Positions 1 to 6,398 of a DNA stretch of 7,696 bases are shown piece after piece; within the stretch, counting starts at the first letter, position 1, and every line of letters begins with the position of its first letter. Below the pieces are notes generated by a model, which did no database searches, was not told where the DNA came from, and saw only the letters and a list, made by a program, of their open reading frames with translations. The DNA is taken from positions 1-7,696 of the forward strand of contig CALVRK010000051.1 of NCBI GenBank assembly GCA_944358565.1, in the 5' to 3' direction. The DNA comes from an uncultured Bacilli bacterium. GTDB lineage: Bacteria; Bacillota_I; Bacilli_A; RF39; UBA660. A program made the position numbers and the translations under genes.

Positions 1-1142
1 CCTTGCTTTATTTCTTTCATATATTTTTCTAACCCCTTAAACATTATATTAACTGCTGCATTATAATCACGAGTGTGCTCTGTATGACATACTGGACATT
101 CCCATTTTCTTATACTTAAATCTTTAACCTTTTTATTTTGATAATTACATACACTGCATATTTGACTGCTTGGATAATATCTATCTATTTGTATTAATTT
201 TTTATTATTCCAGTTAGCTTTATATTTAAGTACTCTGATTATTTCAGATATTGGGTTTTCATTTAAGCCTTTGGCTACATAGTGATTTTTCTGCATTTCT
301 TTAACATCTAAGTCCTCAGTTACTATAATGTCATTTTCGTTTATTAGTTTATTTGTTATATCATGTATCATGTGCTTTCTTGCATTTCTTATTTTTTGAT
401 ATAATCTTTGGATTTTAAGTTTCATCTTATATCTATTTTTACTTCCAGGCTTACATCTTGATAATCCTCTTTGAAGTCCTATCATTCTTTTAGTGTTTAG
501 TTTTATTTTGTCTTCTATCTTTTCATTAAATGATGTTACTATTAAATCTTTTATTCCTAAATCTATTCCTATTATACTTGTAGGTACAAAAGACGGTCTT
601 ATTAGTTCTTCTTCGATTAAGACACTTACATAATATTTTCCGGCATCTTTTTTAACTACTGCACTTTTTACTTCACCAGGTATAACTTCTTTATTTCTAT
701 ATCCTCTTATCTTTACCTCTTTTAATTTAGGCAAAGTGATTGCTTTATTTATTAAATCTAATTTTATACTATTATAATTATTTCCTTTATAACTATTTTT
801 TATATTATTAGTTTTATAACTTTGATGTACTCCTTTTGCTTTAAATCTAGGATAACCGTTTCCGTTAAAAAATCTTTTATAAGCATCTTCTAAATTAAAT
901 AGACTATTTCTAAGTGCACAGCTATCTACTTCTTTTAAAAATGGTTTTTCTTTAGAAAGTGATGGTATTAATTTCATTTGGTCATAAGCACTTTTACTTT
1001 TGCCAGTTTCTTTATATTCTTTTATTTTATCATCCAAAAAATGATTATATATAAATCTAGAGCAACCAATAGTTTTATTAATTAACTCTTCTTGCTTTTC
1101 ATTAGGATACATCCTAAATACATAACCTTTTAGTATTTTCAT
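1..1142 (-). CDS. tnpB: TnpB, RNA-guided nuclease of IS200/IS605 family (3' end off window)
   Basis: The frame is open from the ATG at 1142 to the left edge, giving 380 residues with no stop, close to the usual family length of about 370-420. TnpB proteins are RuvC-type nucleases guided by an RNA made from the 3' end of their element; they cut DNA and help the element persist. The three RuvC acidic residues are all visible: D194 in GIDLGIKD, E276 in VTEDL and D359 in TRDYNAA. A zinc ribbon lies between the last two, with CSVC at 329-332 and CPVC at 349-352. The N-terminal residues 1-30 (MKILKGYVFRMYP and after) match the usual OrfB helix-turn-helix start. AAGG at 1150-1153 on the minus strand supports this start. 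No tnpA transposase is visible, so this looks like an IS1341-type stand-alone copy, although the left flank is not seen. Only the last few residues should be missing. The gene appears intact rather than decayed. Confidence 0.93.
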   Translation of the reverse strand, partial: MKILKGYVFRMYPNEKQEELINKTIGCSRFIYNHFLDDKIKEYKETGKSKSAYDQMKLIPSLSKEKPFLKEVDSCALRNSLFNLEDAYKRFFNGNGYPRFKAKGVHQSYKTNNIKNSYKGNNYNSIKLDLINKAITLPKLKEVKIRGYRNKEVIPGEVKSAVVKKDAGKYYVSVLIEEELIRPSFVPTSIIGIDLGIKDLIVTSFNEKIEDKIKLNTKRMIGLQRGLSRCKPGSKNRYKMKLKIQRLYQKIRNARKHMIHDITNKLINENDIIVTEDLDVKEMQKNHYVAKGLNENPISEIIRVLKYKANWNNKKLIQIDRYYPSSQICSVCNYQNKKVKDLSIRKWECPVCHTEHTRDYNAAVNIMFKGLEKYMKEIKQ

Positions 1143-1170
1143 AGCATTACCTTCAATCTATATTGCAATC

Positions 1171-1199
1171 ACTATACCACGAATAGTTATATTTGTAAA
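1171..1199 (-). promoter_or_regulatory. Probable tnpB promoter (extended -10)
   Basis: On the minus strand TTTACA (1194-1199) and TATAGT (1171-1176) are separated by 17 bp, and TGG directly precedes the -10 box, making an extended -10 element. Transcription would begin near 1164, about 20 bases before the tnpB start. The fit is to the sigma-A consensus, so the adjacent housekeeping sigma factor type would read it. Confidence 0.6.
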
Positions 1200-1253
1200 T
1201 AACTTTTTGCAAACTTTTACCTTTTACAAAGCAAATTCCTAGTATATAAAAAA

Positions 1254-1279
1254 TTGAAACAAAACTTTTCCTGTTTCAA
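1254..1279 (-). terminator. Rho-independent terminator closing the dnaG operon
   Basis: TTGAAACA (1254-1261) pairs perfectly with TGTTTCAA (1272-1279) around a 10-nt loop. On the minus strand the hairpin is followed by TTTTTT (with 1249-1253), and on the plus strand by a C and seven T, so it could act both ways. It lies 17 bp past the TAA at 1296-1298 that ends the frame-restored last gene, which fits the end of the dnaG-rpoD-trmK transcript. It also separates that operon from the tnpB promoter. Confidence 0.75.
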
Positions 1280-1295
1280 CTTTTTTTACTTATAA

Positions 1296-1415
1296 TTAAT
1301 TTCGATTACTTTTTTTTATTAATGATTTTTCTTCTGCTTTTAGATTTCCTATTTTGTTCTTTGTATATAGGAGAGCTACTATACTAGAAGCTTCTACAAA
1401 TATACCAGTTGTGAA
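1296..1415 (-). other. Frame-shifted 3' continuation of the small membrane protein gene
   Basis: This stretch is in the -1 frame relative to the gene that stops at 1394. It encodes 39 residues: FTTGIFVEASSIVALLYT, a hydrophobic helix, then a basic and acidic tail ending KKSNRN. Its stop lies just before the operon terminator, where a gene would be expected to end. The combined span 1296-1582 is 287 bp, exactly one base short of a whole number of codons. Confidence 0.6.
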
Positions 1416-1582
1416 AAAATGTCATTACTCATCAAAATTCCGTGAGTTATAGCTAGGGCACCAGCACAAATAACAAACTTTTCACTGATTGTTTTAAGTT
1501 CTGTATTTTCCATTTTATTTTGTATTCTTAGAATATCATTAATAATTAATTCATTATCCTTTGTAAATCTTACTTCTTCCAT
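1394..1582 (-). CDS. Small membrane protein, apparently frameshifted
   Basis: As read, this gene gives 62 residues: a charged helical N-terminus (1-33), one hydrophobic stretch (about 34-52, including CAGALAITHGILM) and an abrupt end at TAG 1394. AGGAG six bases upstream of the ATG is a good ribosome site, and the gene starts 9 bp after the preceding stop. I do not recognise a family. The end looks broken. If one base is added to the six-T run (1414-1419 on the plus strand), the reading continues for 39 codons to TAA at 1296-1298, adding a second hydrophobic segment and a lysine-rich tail. The restored 95-residue protein then matches the upstream neighbour (96 residues) in length and topology: charged N-terminus, two membrane helices, charged tail. 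This may be a pseudogene, a sequencing error in the run, or a slippage-dependent gene. Confidence 0.65.
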   Translation of the reverse strand: MEEVRFTKDNELIINDILRIQNKMENTELKTISEKFVICAGALAITHGILMSNDIFSQLVYL

Positions 1583-1591
1583 TATATTCTC

Positions 1592-1882
1592 CTATTTTTT
1601 TCTATTTATAATAGTATTTACTTTGGTATATACTTTTTCAGTTGGTATTTCTTGTTTTTCTTGAAAGTCTTTAGCTATAACTAAAGATTCAGTAGTAATG
1701 GCTAAACCAGCTATTATAATGAATGAACCAACAGCAATGCCAAAACGATCAGTGGCTAGAGCTCCACAAGTCACAGTAGCAATGCCTGGTAATAATACAA
1801 TACCTTTTCTATATACTTTTTGTTTTTCGACTTTAATCTTTTCGTTTAAAAATTCAAGTTCGGTTAATGGTTGTTTATTCAT
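1592..1882 (-). CDS. Small two-helix membrane protein of unknown function
   Basis: The gene encodes 96 residues of an unrecognised family. Residues 1-26 are charged and probably helical (FLNEKIKVEKQKVYRK). Two hydrophobic segments follow at about 27-44 (GIVLLPGIATVTCGALAT) and 48-70 (GIAVGSFIIIAGLAITTES), joined by a short DRF turn, and then a charged tail. No signal peptidase site is evident, so a hairpin in the membrane with both ends on the same side is likely. The ATG overlaps the trmK stop by 4 bp (ATGA), and AAAGGAGGTG upstream is a near-perfect Shine-Dalgarno, so translation should be coupled and efficient. The next gene downstream has the same layout once its frameshift is repaired, suggesting a duplicated pair. 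Phage holins share this size and hairpin shape, but nothing phage-like is nearby, so I do not assign that role. Confidence 0.8.
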   Translation of the reverse strand: MNKQPLTELEFLNEKIKVEKQKVYRKGIVLLPGIATVTCGALATDRFGIAVGSFIIIAGLAITTESLVIAKDFQEKQEIPTEKVYTKVNTIINRKK

Positions 1883-2337
1883 CGTGCACCTCCTTTGTGT
1901 TTTGCATATATAATGTTATATGTCTTTCCATCTTCAATGATTAATTCTTTGTAAATATAATATCCTTTTTCGTTTAAAAAAGCTTTTAAATCATCAATAT
2001 TAGTATGACTTGATAATATTAGATCATTAGTAATATCGAAATTCAATATTTTGATGATGTTCCTGGTGCCCATGCCACTTATGACGATAAGTTCATCACT
2101 TAAGGGTATGCCATTCAATCCATCGTTTGTTATGGCTTTAATGTCAGCTTCAAATTTAATTGCATTATTGATAGCCGTTTCTGTACAGTATTTAGATTTA
2201 TCGATGGCCAAACACTGACAATTTTTATATTTATTTAAATAAATGTCTAAAAAGGCGTGGTCGGAACCAACGTCTATTACTTTACTATTAGGATTTATTA
2301 AATCACTAATAGCTTTTAATCTTTTAGAAAGTTTCAT
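1879..2337 (-). CDS. trmK: TrmK-like tRNA (adenine-22 N1) methyltransferase, short form
   Basis: TrmK methylates N1 of adenine 22 in the D-loop region of tRNA using S-adenosylmethionine. The 152 residues contain the SAM-binding motif VIDVGSDHAFLDIYL at 20-34 and the family blocks NDGL (71-74), SGMG (87-90) and EDGKTYNIIYA (135-145). N-terminal LSKRLKAISDL matches the family's usual opening. The position after dnaG and rpoD is the same neighbourhood as yqfN/trmK near sigA in Bacillus subtilis. Family members are usually about 225-240 residues, with a C-terminal coiled-coil domain. Here the protein stops right after the Rossmann core, so that domain is absent. The usual LQPN-like motif reads LSSHTN here. 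It starts 2 bp after the rpoD stop, with only a weak GGTGA ribosome site, suggesting translational coupling. Family assignment is fairly sure; activity of the short form is inferred. Confidence 0.85.
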   Translation of the reverse strand: MKLSKRLKAISDLINPNSKVIDVGSDHAFLDIYLNKYKNCQCLAIDKSKYCTETAINNAIKFEADIKAITNDGLNGIPLSDELIVISGMGTRNIIKILNFDITNDLILSSHTNIDDLKAFLNEKGYYIYKELIIEDGKTYNIIYAKHKGGAR

Positions 2338-2339
2338 GA

Positions 2340-3413
2340 TTAATCACCCAAATAATCTTTTAGTTTTCTACTTCTTGATGGATGACGTAATTTACGTAAA
2401 GCTTTAGCTTCAATTTGTCTAATACGTTCACGAGTTACTCCAAATAGTTGGCCAACTTCTTCTAAAGTTCTTGGTCTACCATCCTCTAGGCCAAATCTAA
2501 GTCTAATAACTTTCTCTTCTCTTTCAGTTAAAGTAAGTAATACTTCTGAAATTTCATCTTTTAAAAGTTCGTTAACAGCAAAGTCTTCTGGACTCATATT
2601 AGTTTCATCAGGAATGAAATCACCTAGGTGTGAGTCATCTTCTTCACCAATTGGTATTTCTAGACTAACTGGTTCTTGAGAAATTTTATAAATATCTCTG
2701 ATTTTTTCAACACTTGTTCCCATTTTTTTAGCTAATTCTTCTTCTGTTGGCTCACGGTTTAATTCTAGTGTTAATTGTCTTTCAACACGAGCTAATTTAT
2801 TGATTGTTTCAACCATGTGAACAGGAACTCTTATAGTTCTAGCTTGATCGGCAATGGCTCTAGTGATAGCTTGTCTAATCCACCAAGTGGCATAGGTTGA
2901 AAACTTATAACCCTTAGTAACGTCAAATTTTTCAACGGCCTTCATTAAACCGATATTTCCTTCTTGAATTAAATCTAGAAAAAGCATTCCTCTTCCAACA
3001 TATCTTTTAGCAATACTAACAACTAGACGAAGATTGGCTTCGGCTAATATAGCTTTGGCTTGTTCATCACCTTGGGCAATTCTATCAGCTAATTCTAGTT
3101 CTTCTTCTGTGGTTAATAGTTTAATTTGCCCAATTTCTTTTAAATACATTCTAACTGGATCATTAATAGTTAAATCTTTAGTTAAAAGTTCATTGCTAGT
3201 AGTACTTGGATCTTCATCGTCTTCTTCATTTTCAGTAACAACCTTAATGTGGTTTTCACTTAAAGTATTATACAGATCATCTAATGAATCAGCATCTAGT
3301 TCTAATCCTTTTAGTTTTTCGGCTAATTCTTCATAAGTAATATTTCCTTTTTTCTTACCTAAAGTAATTAGTTCTTGTTTTCTTTGATCAAAAGTTTTCA
3401 TTTCTTCAAACAT
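2340..3413 (-). CDS. rpoD: RNA polymerase primary sigma factor (RpoD/SigA)
   Basis: This is the housekeeping sigma factor that directs RNA polymerase to -10/-35 promoters. The 357 residues are slightly shorter than B. subtilis SigA (371). A short region 1.1-like acidic N-terminus (1-78) is followed by region 1.2 (about 79-112, DPVRMYLKEIG), region 2 (about 123-195, with RYVGRGMLFLDLIQEGN and the melting motif YATWWIRQAI), region 3 (about 200-270, with RVPVHMVE near its start) and region 4 (about 285-350). The helix-turn-helix that reads the -35 box is at 316-343 (TLEEVGQLFGVTRERIRQ). TGG encodes both W177 and W178, which excludes a UGA-tryptophan code. The start overlaps the dnaG 3' end by 8 bp, and AAGGAG lies 8 bases upstream of the ATG. 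dnaG and rpoD sharing a transcript is the classic macromolecular synthesis operon arrangement. Confidence 0.98.
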   Translation of the reverse strand: MFEEMKTFDQRKQELITLGKKKGNITYEELAEKLKGLELDADSLDDLYNTLSENHIKVVTENEEDDEDPSTTSNELLTKDLTINDPVRMYLKEIGQIKLLTTEEELELADRIAQGDEQAKAILAEANLRLVVSIAKRYVGRGMLFLDLIQEGNIGLMKAVEKFDVTKGYKFSTYATWWIRQAITRAIADQARTIRVPVHMVETINKLARVERQLTLELNREPTEEELAKKMGTSVEKIRDIYKISQEPVSLEIPIGEEDDSHLGDFIPDETNMSPEDFAVNELLKDEISEVLLTLTEREEKVIRLRFGLEDGRPRTLEEVGQLFGVTRERIRQIEAKALRKLRHPSRSRKLKDYLGD

Positions 3414-5136
3414 TTATTACACTCCTTTTTAATCCCACAATTTCTTCGGCTATTTTAGCCTTATCCAGAGGATCTGTCAAGTTTTTCATCTTATTAGTAA
3501 GTCTTTTAATTTCTTTTTTTACATTATAATCTTTAATTACATTAATATAGTCTTCAATTTCTTCTAAAGTATAATTTTCTTTGGTGTTTGATTTATTAAT
3601 TTTATTGATTGTATCCATAAGTTCTGGATCACATTCAATGTAGTCTATAAAGTCAGCTTCACTGATAAATCCAAAGTTTTTATAAAAAGCACTTATTTCT
3701 CTAGCAAGTAAACGATATTCGTTAGTTGGAATATAAGTTACTTTATTATTATACATGGTAATGACTTCAGGACTTCTTAGCATATAATAAATTAAACTAC
3801 TCTCAGCTTTTTCATATTTATCGGTGCGAGGTGGTTGTTCAATCTTTTTGACTTTCTTTATCTCTTTTTCTTTTGGACCAAGATGATTTCTGATTAAACT
3901 TTCATCAATGCCCATTTCTGTAGCAACTTTTTTGATTGTTAAATCTCTTAATATATCGTCATCAATTTTATTTAATTCGGTAATTAATTCACTTATATAT
4001 TTAGCTTGATCAACACTACTATTTAAATCTTTACCAATTTTTAAATAAGAAAGTTTAAAGTCCATAACACTAATTGGATTATCAATCTTCTTTTGAAAAG
4101 CAGCTTGTCCATATTTTCGAATATATTCATCTGGATCTAAATCGTCTTCTAATCTTATGACTTTAGGTGTGACACCTATTTTTAATAGTTCGTTTGAGCA
4201 AGCCATAGTAGCTTTAGCTCCAGCTTCATCACCATCAAAGCACAATATTACTTCTCTTCCCATTCTTTTAATCAAATGGGCTTGGATATCGGTTACAGCA
4301 GTACCCATGGTGGCCACGACATTTTTAATGCCAATGCTGTAAGCTCTGATGACATCCATAAATCCTTCCATAATGATAACTTGATTTTTTCTTCTAGCTT
4401 CATTTTTAGCGCGGTGGTAATTATATAGTAATTCGCCTTTTTTAAATATTTCAGTTTCTCTAGTATTAAAATATTTTGAATTATCTTCCCTATTATATAT
4501 ACGCCCACTATAAGCAATAGGATTGCCATCTAAATCATAAAGGGGAAACATGATTCTTTCATAAAACATATCATAGTATCCATAATCATTTTTTCCAACT
4601 AGGCCACTTTTTAAAACTTCTTCTGGTTTAAACTTTTTGATTAATATTTTAGATAATGTGTCTTTTTTTAGCGCGAGGCCTATTTGGAATTCTTTAATGA
4701 TATCTTCATTTATATTACGCTTACTTAAATATTCTTTGGCCTCTTTACCGCTTGCTGTATTTAAATTATTAATGTAAAATTTTAAACTTAAATCATATAT
4801 TTGGTGAAGTTCTGTATGATTTTGTTTTTTATGAACTTTGCCAATATTAACCGATATTCCTCCTAAATCAGCCACTTTTTTTACAGCTTCAATAAATGAA
4901 ATATTTTCATAATCCATAATAAATTTAAAAACGGTTCCCGTCGCACCACAAGAGAAACATTTGTAAATCTGTCTGGATGGGCTGACACTCATAGATGGAT
5001 TGGTATCATCATGAAATGGACAAACGCCAAAATAATTCTTACCTTTTGGGGTAAGTGGAATATAAGAGGAAATAACATCGACAATGTTAACACTATTTCT
5101 GATTTCAACAATTTTTTCTTGACTTAACATGTTCAT
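3406..5136 (-). CDS. dnaG: DNA primase DnaG
   Basis: DnaG makes the RNA primers for chromosomal replication at the fork. The 576 residues show the full architecture. The CHC2 zinc ribbon has C39, H42, C60 and C63 (CPFH and CFSC). The TOPRIM catalytic core has E257 in MEGFMDV, D301 and D303 in CFDGDEAGAKA, and the acidic stretch DDLDPDEYI at 331-339. The C-terminal region (about 440-576) is helical and charged, as expected for the helicase-binding domain. It is a little shorter than B. subtilis DnaG (about 603). The first ATG (5136) is preferred over the ATG two codons later because a G-rich ribosome site ends 7 bases before it. It is the first gene of a five-gene minus-strand operon and overlaps rpoD by 8 bp. 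Confidence 0.98.
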   Translation of the reverse strand: MNMLSQEKIVEIRNSVNIVDVISSYIPLTPKGKNYFGVCPFHDDTNPSMSVSPSRQIYKCFSCGATGTVFKFIMDYENISFIEAVKKVADLGGISVNIGKVHKKQNHTELHQIYDLSLKFYINNLNTASGKEAKEYLSKRNINEDIIKEFQIGLALKKDTLSKILIKKFKPEEVLKSGLVGKNDYGYYDMFYERIMFPLYDLDGNPIAYSGRIYNREDNSKYFNTRETEIFKKGELLYNYHRAKNEARRKNQVIIMEGFMDVIRAYSIGIKNVVATMGTAVTDIQAHLIKRMGREVILCFDGDEAGAKATMACSNELLKIGVTPKVIRLEDDLDPDEYIRKYGQAAFQKKIDNPISVMDFKLSYLKIGKDLNSSVDQAKYISELITELNKIDDDILRDLTIKKVATEMGIDESLIRNHLGPKEKEIKKVKKIEQPPRTDKYEKAESSLIYYMLRSPEVITMYNNKVTYIPTNEYRLLAREISAFYKNFGFISEADFIDYIECDPELMDTINKINKSNTKENYTLEEIEDYINVIKDYNVKKEIKRLTNKMKNLTDPLDKAKIAEEIVGLKRSVINV

Positions 5137-5143
5137 GAAAATT

Positions 5144-5151
5144 CCCCCCCT
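5144..5151 (-). promoter_or_regulatory. Unusual G-run ribosome binding site of dnaG
   Basis: On the minus strand the sequence AGGGGGGG sits 7 bases before the dnaG ATG. The other genes here use AGGAG or GGAGG types. A seven-G run pairs only partly with the anti-Shine-Dalgarno sequence, in several possible registers. It favours the start at 5136 over the in-frame ATG at 5130. Confidence 0.5.
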
Positions 5152-5238
5152 ATATATTAATATACGATTTTTTTTCGCGATTTCCTTTTTTTTTTAGAAA
5201 AAAAGTTACAAAAAAGTATATTTTTTTGCAAAATTACA

Positions 5239-5260
5239 TATAATATTCCTAAAATGAGGC
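5239..5260 (+). promoter_or_regulatory. Probable -10 box and ribosome site of the 5267 gene
   Basis: A perfect TATAAT (5239-5244) lies upstream of the plus-strand gene, with GAGG ending 7 bases before its ATG. No good -35 box is visible at the right spacing; the region upstream is a run of A and T tracts that could serve as an UP element. Transcription would begin near 5251, leaving a very short leader. Confidence 0.45.
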
Positions 5261-5266
5261 GATGTT

Positions 5267-5800
5267 ATGACTCTAAAACGTTTAAAAGTTGTTAGTATTT
5301 TTGGAATGTTTATTTTATGTTTTTTAATACATTTTTTATATAATTGGTTTCCTAATGCATTATTTAGTATTTTCTTTCCAGTTAATGAAAGCATTTGGGA
5401 ACATATGAAAATGATGACAAGTAGTATTTTAATTTGGAGTGTTTTAGAATATTTTCTTTTCAAAAAATTCAGGATCAATCATAATAATTTTGCTTTAAGT
5501 GTGCTTTTAGAAGTTACTTTATCGATTATAATATTTTTAATTATATATTTACCGATATATCATTTTACCGGTTCTGTGTTTGTTTTAAATTTAATTGTTT
5601 TATTTATAAGCTTATATTTTGTGAATGTTATAAGTTATTACATTTTAAATCTAAGACCACTTCATAAAGAAATTTTAGGTATTGCCGGCATTATTTTAGT
5701 TTATATTATTATGGGGATTTTAACTTATAATCCACCTTTTAATTATATTTTTTTAGATACAGTAGAAAATAAATATGGTATTAACATTTATGAGGTTTGA
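5267..5800 (+). CDS. Multi-pass membrane protein, DUF6512-like
   Basis: The gene encodes 177 residues with about five hydrophobic segments: roughly 9-28, 50-66, 76-98, 103-128 and 136-153. Between the first two lies FPVNESIWEHMKMM (37-50), a conserved-looking polar motif with an NES-WEH core, and near the end is PPFNYIFLDTVENKYGI (156-172). I associate both with the DUF6512 family of uncharacterised Bacillota membrane proteins; this is from memory and unchecked. The function of that family is not known, so none is given here. It is transcribed divergently from dnaG and is the only plus-strand gene in the window. A TATAAT box and a GAGG ribosome site support the start at 5267. Its last 13 bases overlap the 3' end of the convergent gene. 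Confidence 0.8.
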   Translation: MTLKRLKVVSIFGMFILCFLIHFLYNWFPNALFSIFFPVNESIWEHMKMMTSSILIWSVLEYFLFKKFRINHNNFALSVLLEVTLSIIIFLIIYLPIYHFTGSVFVLNLIVLFISLYFVNVISYYILNLRPLHKEILGIAGIILVYIIMGILTYNPPFNYIFLDTVENKYGINIYEV

Positions 5801-6138
5801 CTAAAAATATTAGAAACCTTTTGATGATAATTTAATTGTTCTGCGGCAGTTAAATAAGCTTCTTCTTTAGTGCATAAAGTATAGATAATATCACCAGGAA
5901 TATATACTTTATAGCCGCCATCTTTGTTTAATCCGATTTTATTTTGAGTAAGTAATTCTTCGACATAAGGAGTATTTTCATCCCCTACTTTAACAACAAT
6001 ATTATTTAGCCTTAAAGATTTATAAGGAGCTATTTTGAATAAATGAAACCTATAAGAGGGTTTTATTTTTGGCTTTCTAGATTCTATTTCCAATAGTTCA
6101 ATTGGAATGGTTGCATATTGTGATTTTGTTGATGTCAT
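5788..6138 (-). CDS. Hypothetical protein, 116 residues
   Basis: I do not recognise this protein. It has no membrane segment, signal peptide or cysteine-based metal site. The first part (1-50) is rich in basic residues and beta-prone (PKIKPSYRFHLFKIAPYKSLRL). The middle has NNIVVKVGDEN and GGYKVYIPGDIIYTL, and the end is helical (EEAYLTAAEQLNYHQKVSNIF). The layout suggests a small soluble alpha/beta protein. GGAGG lies 8 bases upstream of the ATG, and a perfect sigma-A promoter sits just beyond it, so the gene is probably well expressed as a single-gene unit. The 3' end overlaps the convergent membrane protein gene by 13 bp. The coding frame is clean, with a credible start, which makes it a real gene despite the lack of homologues known to me. 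Confidence 0.75.
   Translation of the reverse strand: MTSTKSQYATIPIELLEIESRKPKIKPSYRFHLFKIAPYKSLRLNNIVVKVGDENTPYVEELLTQNKIGLNKDGGYKVYIPGDIIYTLCTKEEAYLTAAEQLNYHQKVSNIFSQTS
5793..5822 (+). terminator. Possible terminator hairpin over the stop codon of the 5267 gene
   Basis: AGGTTT (5793-5798) pairs with AAACCT (5814-5819), and inside it CTAA (5801-5804) pairs with TTAG (5810-5813) around a 5-nt loop. The GA of the TGA stop forms a bulge. Four T end the structure on the plus strand. It lies inside the 3' coding end of the convergent gene. The short T-run makes it a weak candidate. Confidence 0.4.
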
Positions 6139-6165
6139 AATATATCCCTCCGCTTTCTGACTAGT

Positions 6166-6193
6166 ATTATATCCACCTAATATTTTTTGTCAA
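6166..6193 (-). promoter_or_regulatory. Consensus sigma-A promoter of the 116-residue gene
   Basis: On the minus strand a perfect TTGACA (6188-6193) and a perfect TATAAT (6166-6171) are separated by 16 bp. Transcription would begin near 6159, giving a leader of about 20 bases that contains the GGAGG ribosome site. This is the strongest promoter in the window, and no operator-like repeat overlaps it. Confidence 0.85.
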
Positions 6194-6213
6194 TTACTTT
6201 TACATGAATTTCC

Positions 6214-6247
6214 AAAAAATGTCAGAATTTTTGTGTTCTGACATTTT
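6214..6247 (-). terminator. Strong rho-independent terminator
   Basis: AAAATGTCAGAA (6216-6227) and TTCTGACATTTT (6236-6247) form a perfect 12-bp stem with an 8-nt loop. On the minus strand the transcript runs into TTTTTT (6214-6219), so it ends the surface-protein transcript that comes from the right. It lies 20 bp upstream of the promoter of the next gene, insulating that gene. Confidence 0.85.
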
Positions 6248-6398
6248 ATATTAACATTCTACTTGTGAATACATTAACGCTTTTATAACTAATAAAATAA
6301 ATTAAACTTTGATACATGTTGTTTTTAGAAATAAAATTTTTTATTATCTGATTTTTTTAGTGCTTGATGAAACTTCTTCTATCTTATGTCTATCAATA
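6248..6398. other. AT-rich 3' region of the surface-protein gene
   Basis: About 150 bp with no credible complete gene. A short open stretch from 6409 down to TAA 6344-6346 is in the +1 frame relative to the preceding coding region and would add a hydrophilic tail (IDIDRHKIEE, then STKKIR). It may be a 3' untranslated leader to the terminator or a decayed gene end. I see no other structure here. Confidence 0.4.

Noticed and set aside
1408..1420. Programmed -1 frameshift site in the small membrane protein gene
   Set aside because: The T TTT TTC heptamer is present, but the incoming frame reads ATT TTT TCA, so tandem slippage cannot occur in the classic way; a base deletion is simpler.
1698..1913. 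Plus-strand open frame opposite the 96-residue membrane protein
   Set aside because: Antisense to a gene with a strong ribosome site and coupling to trmK; no start signals of its own.
3034..3336. Plus-strand open frame opposite rpoD
   Set aside because: Serine-rich antisense shadow of conserved sigma factor sequence.
4157..4529. Open frames on both strands inside dnaG
   Set aside because: They lie within the TOPRIM domain coding region in other frames and have no independent start signals.
5159..5187. Promoter for dnaG on the minus strand (TATATT at 5159-5164)
   Set aside because: The sequence at -35 spacing is AAGGAA, not close to TTGACA, and AT-rich DNA gives many such matches.
5206..5478. 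Minus-strand open frame opposite the DUF6512-like gene
   Set aside because: It lies antisense to a well-supported membrane protein gene and covers the divergent promoter region.
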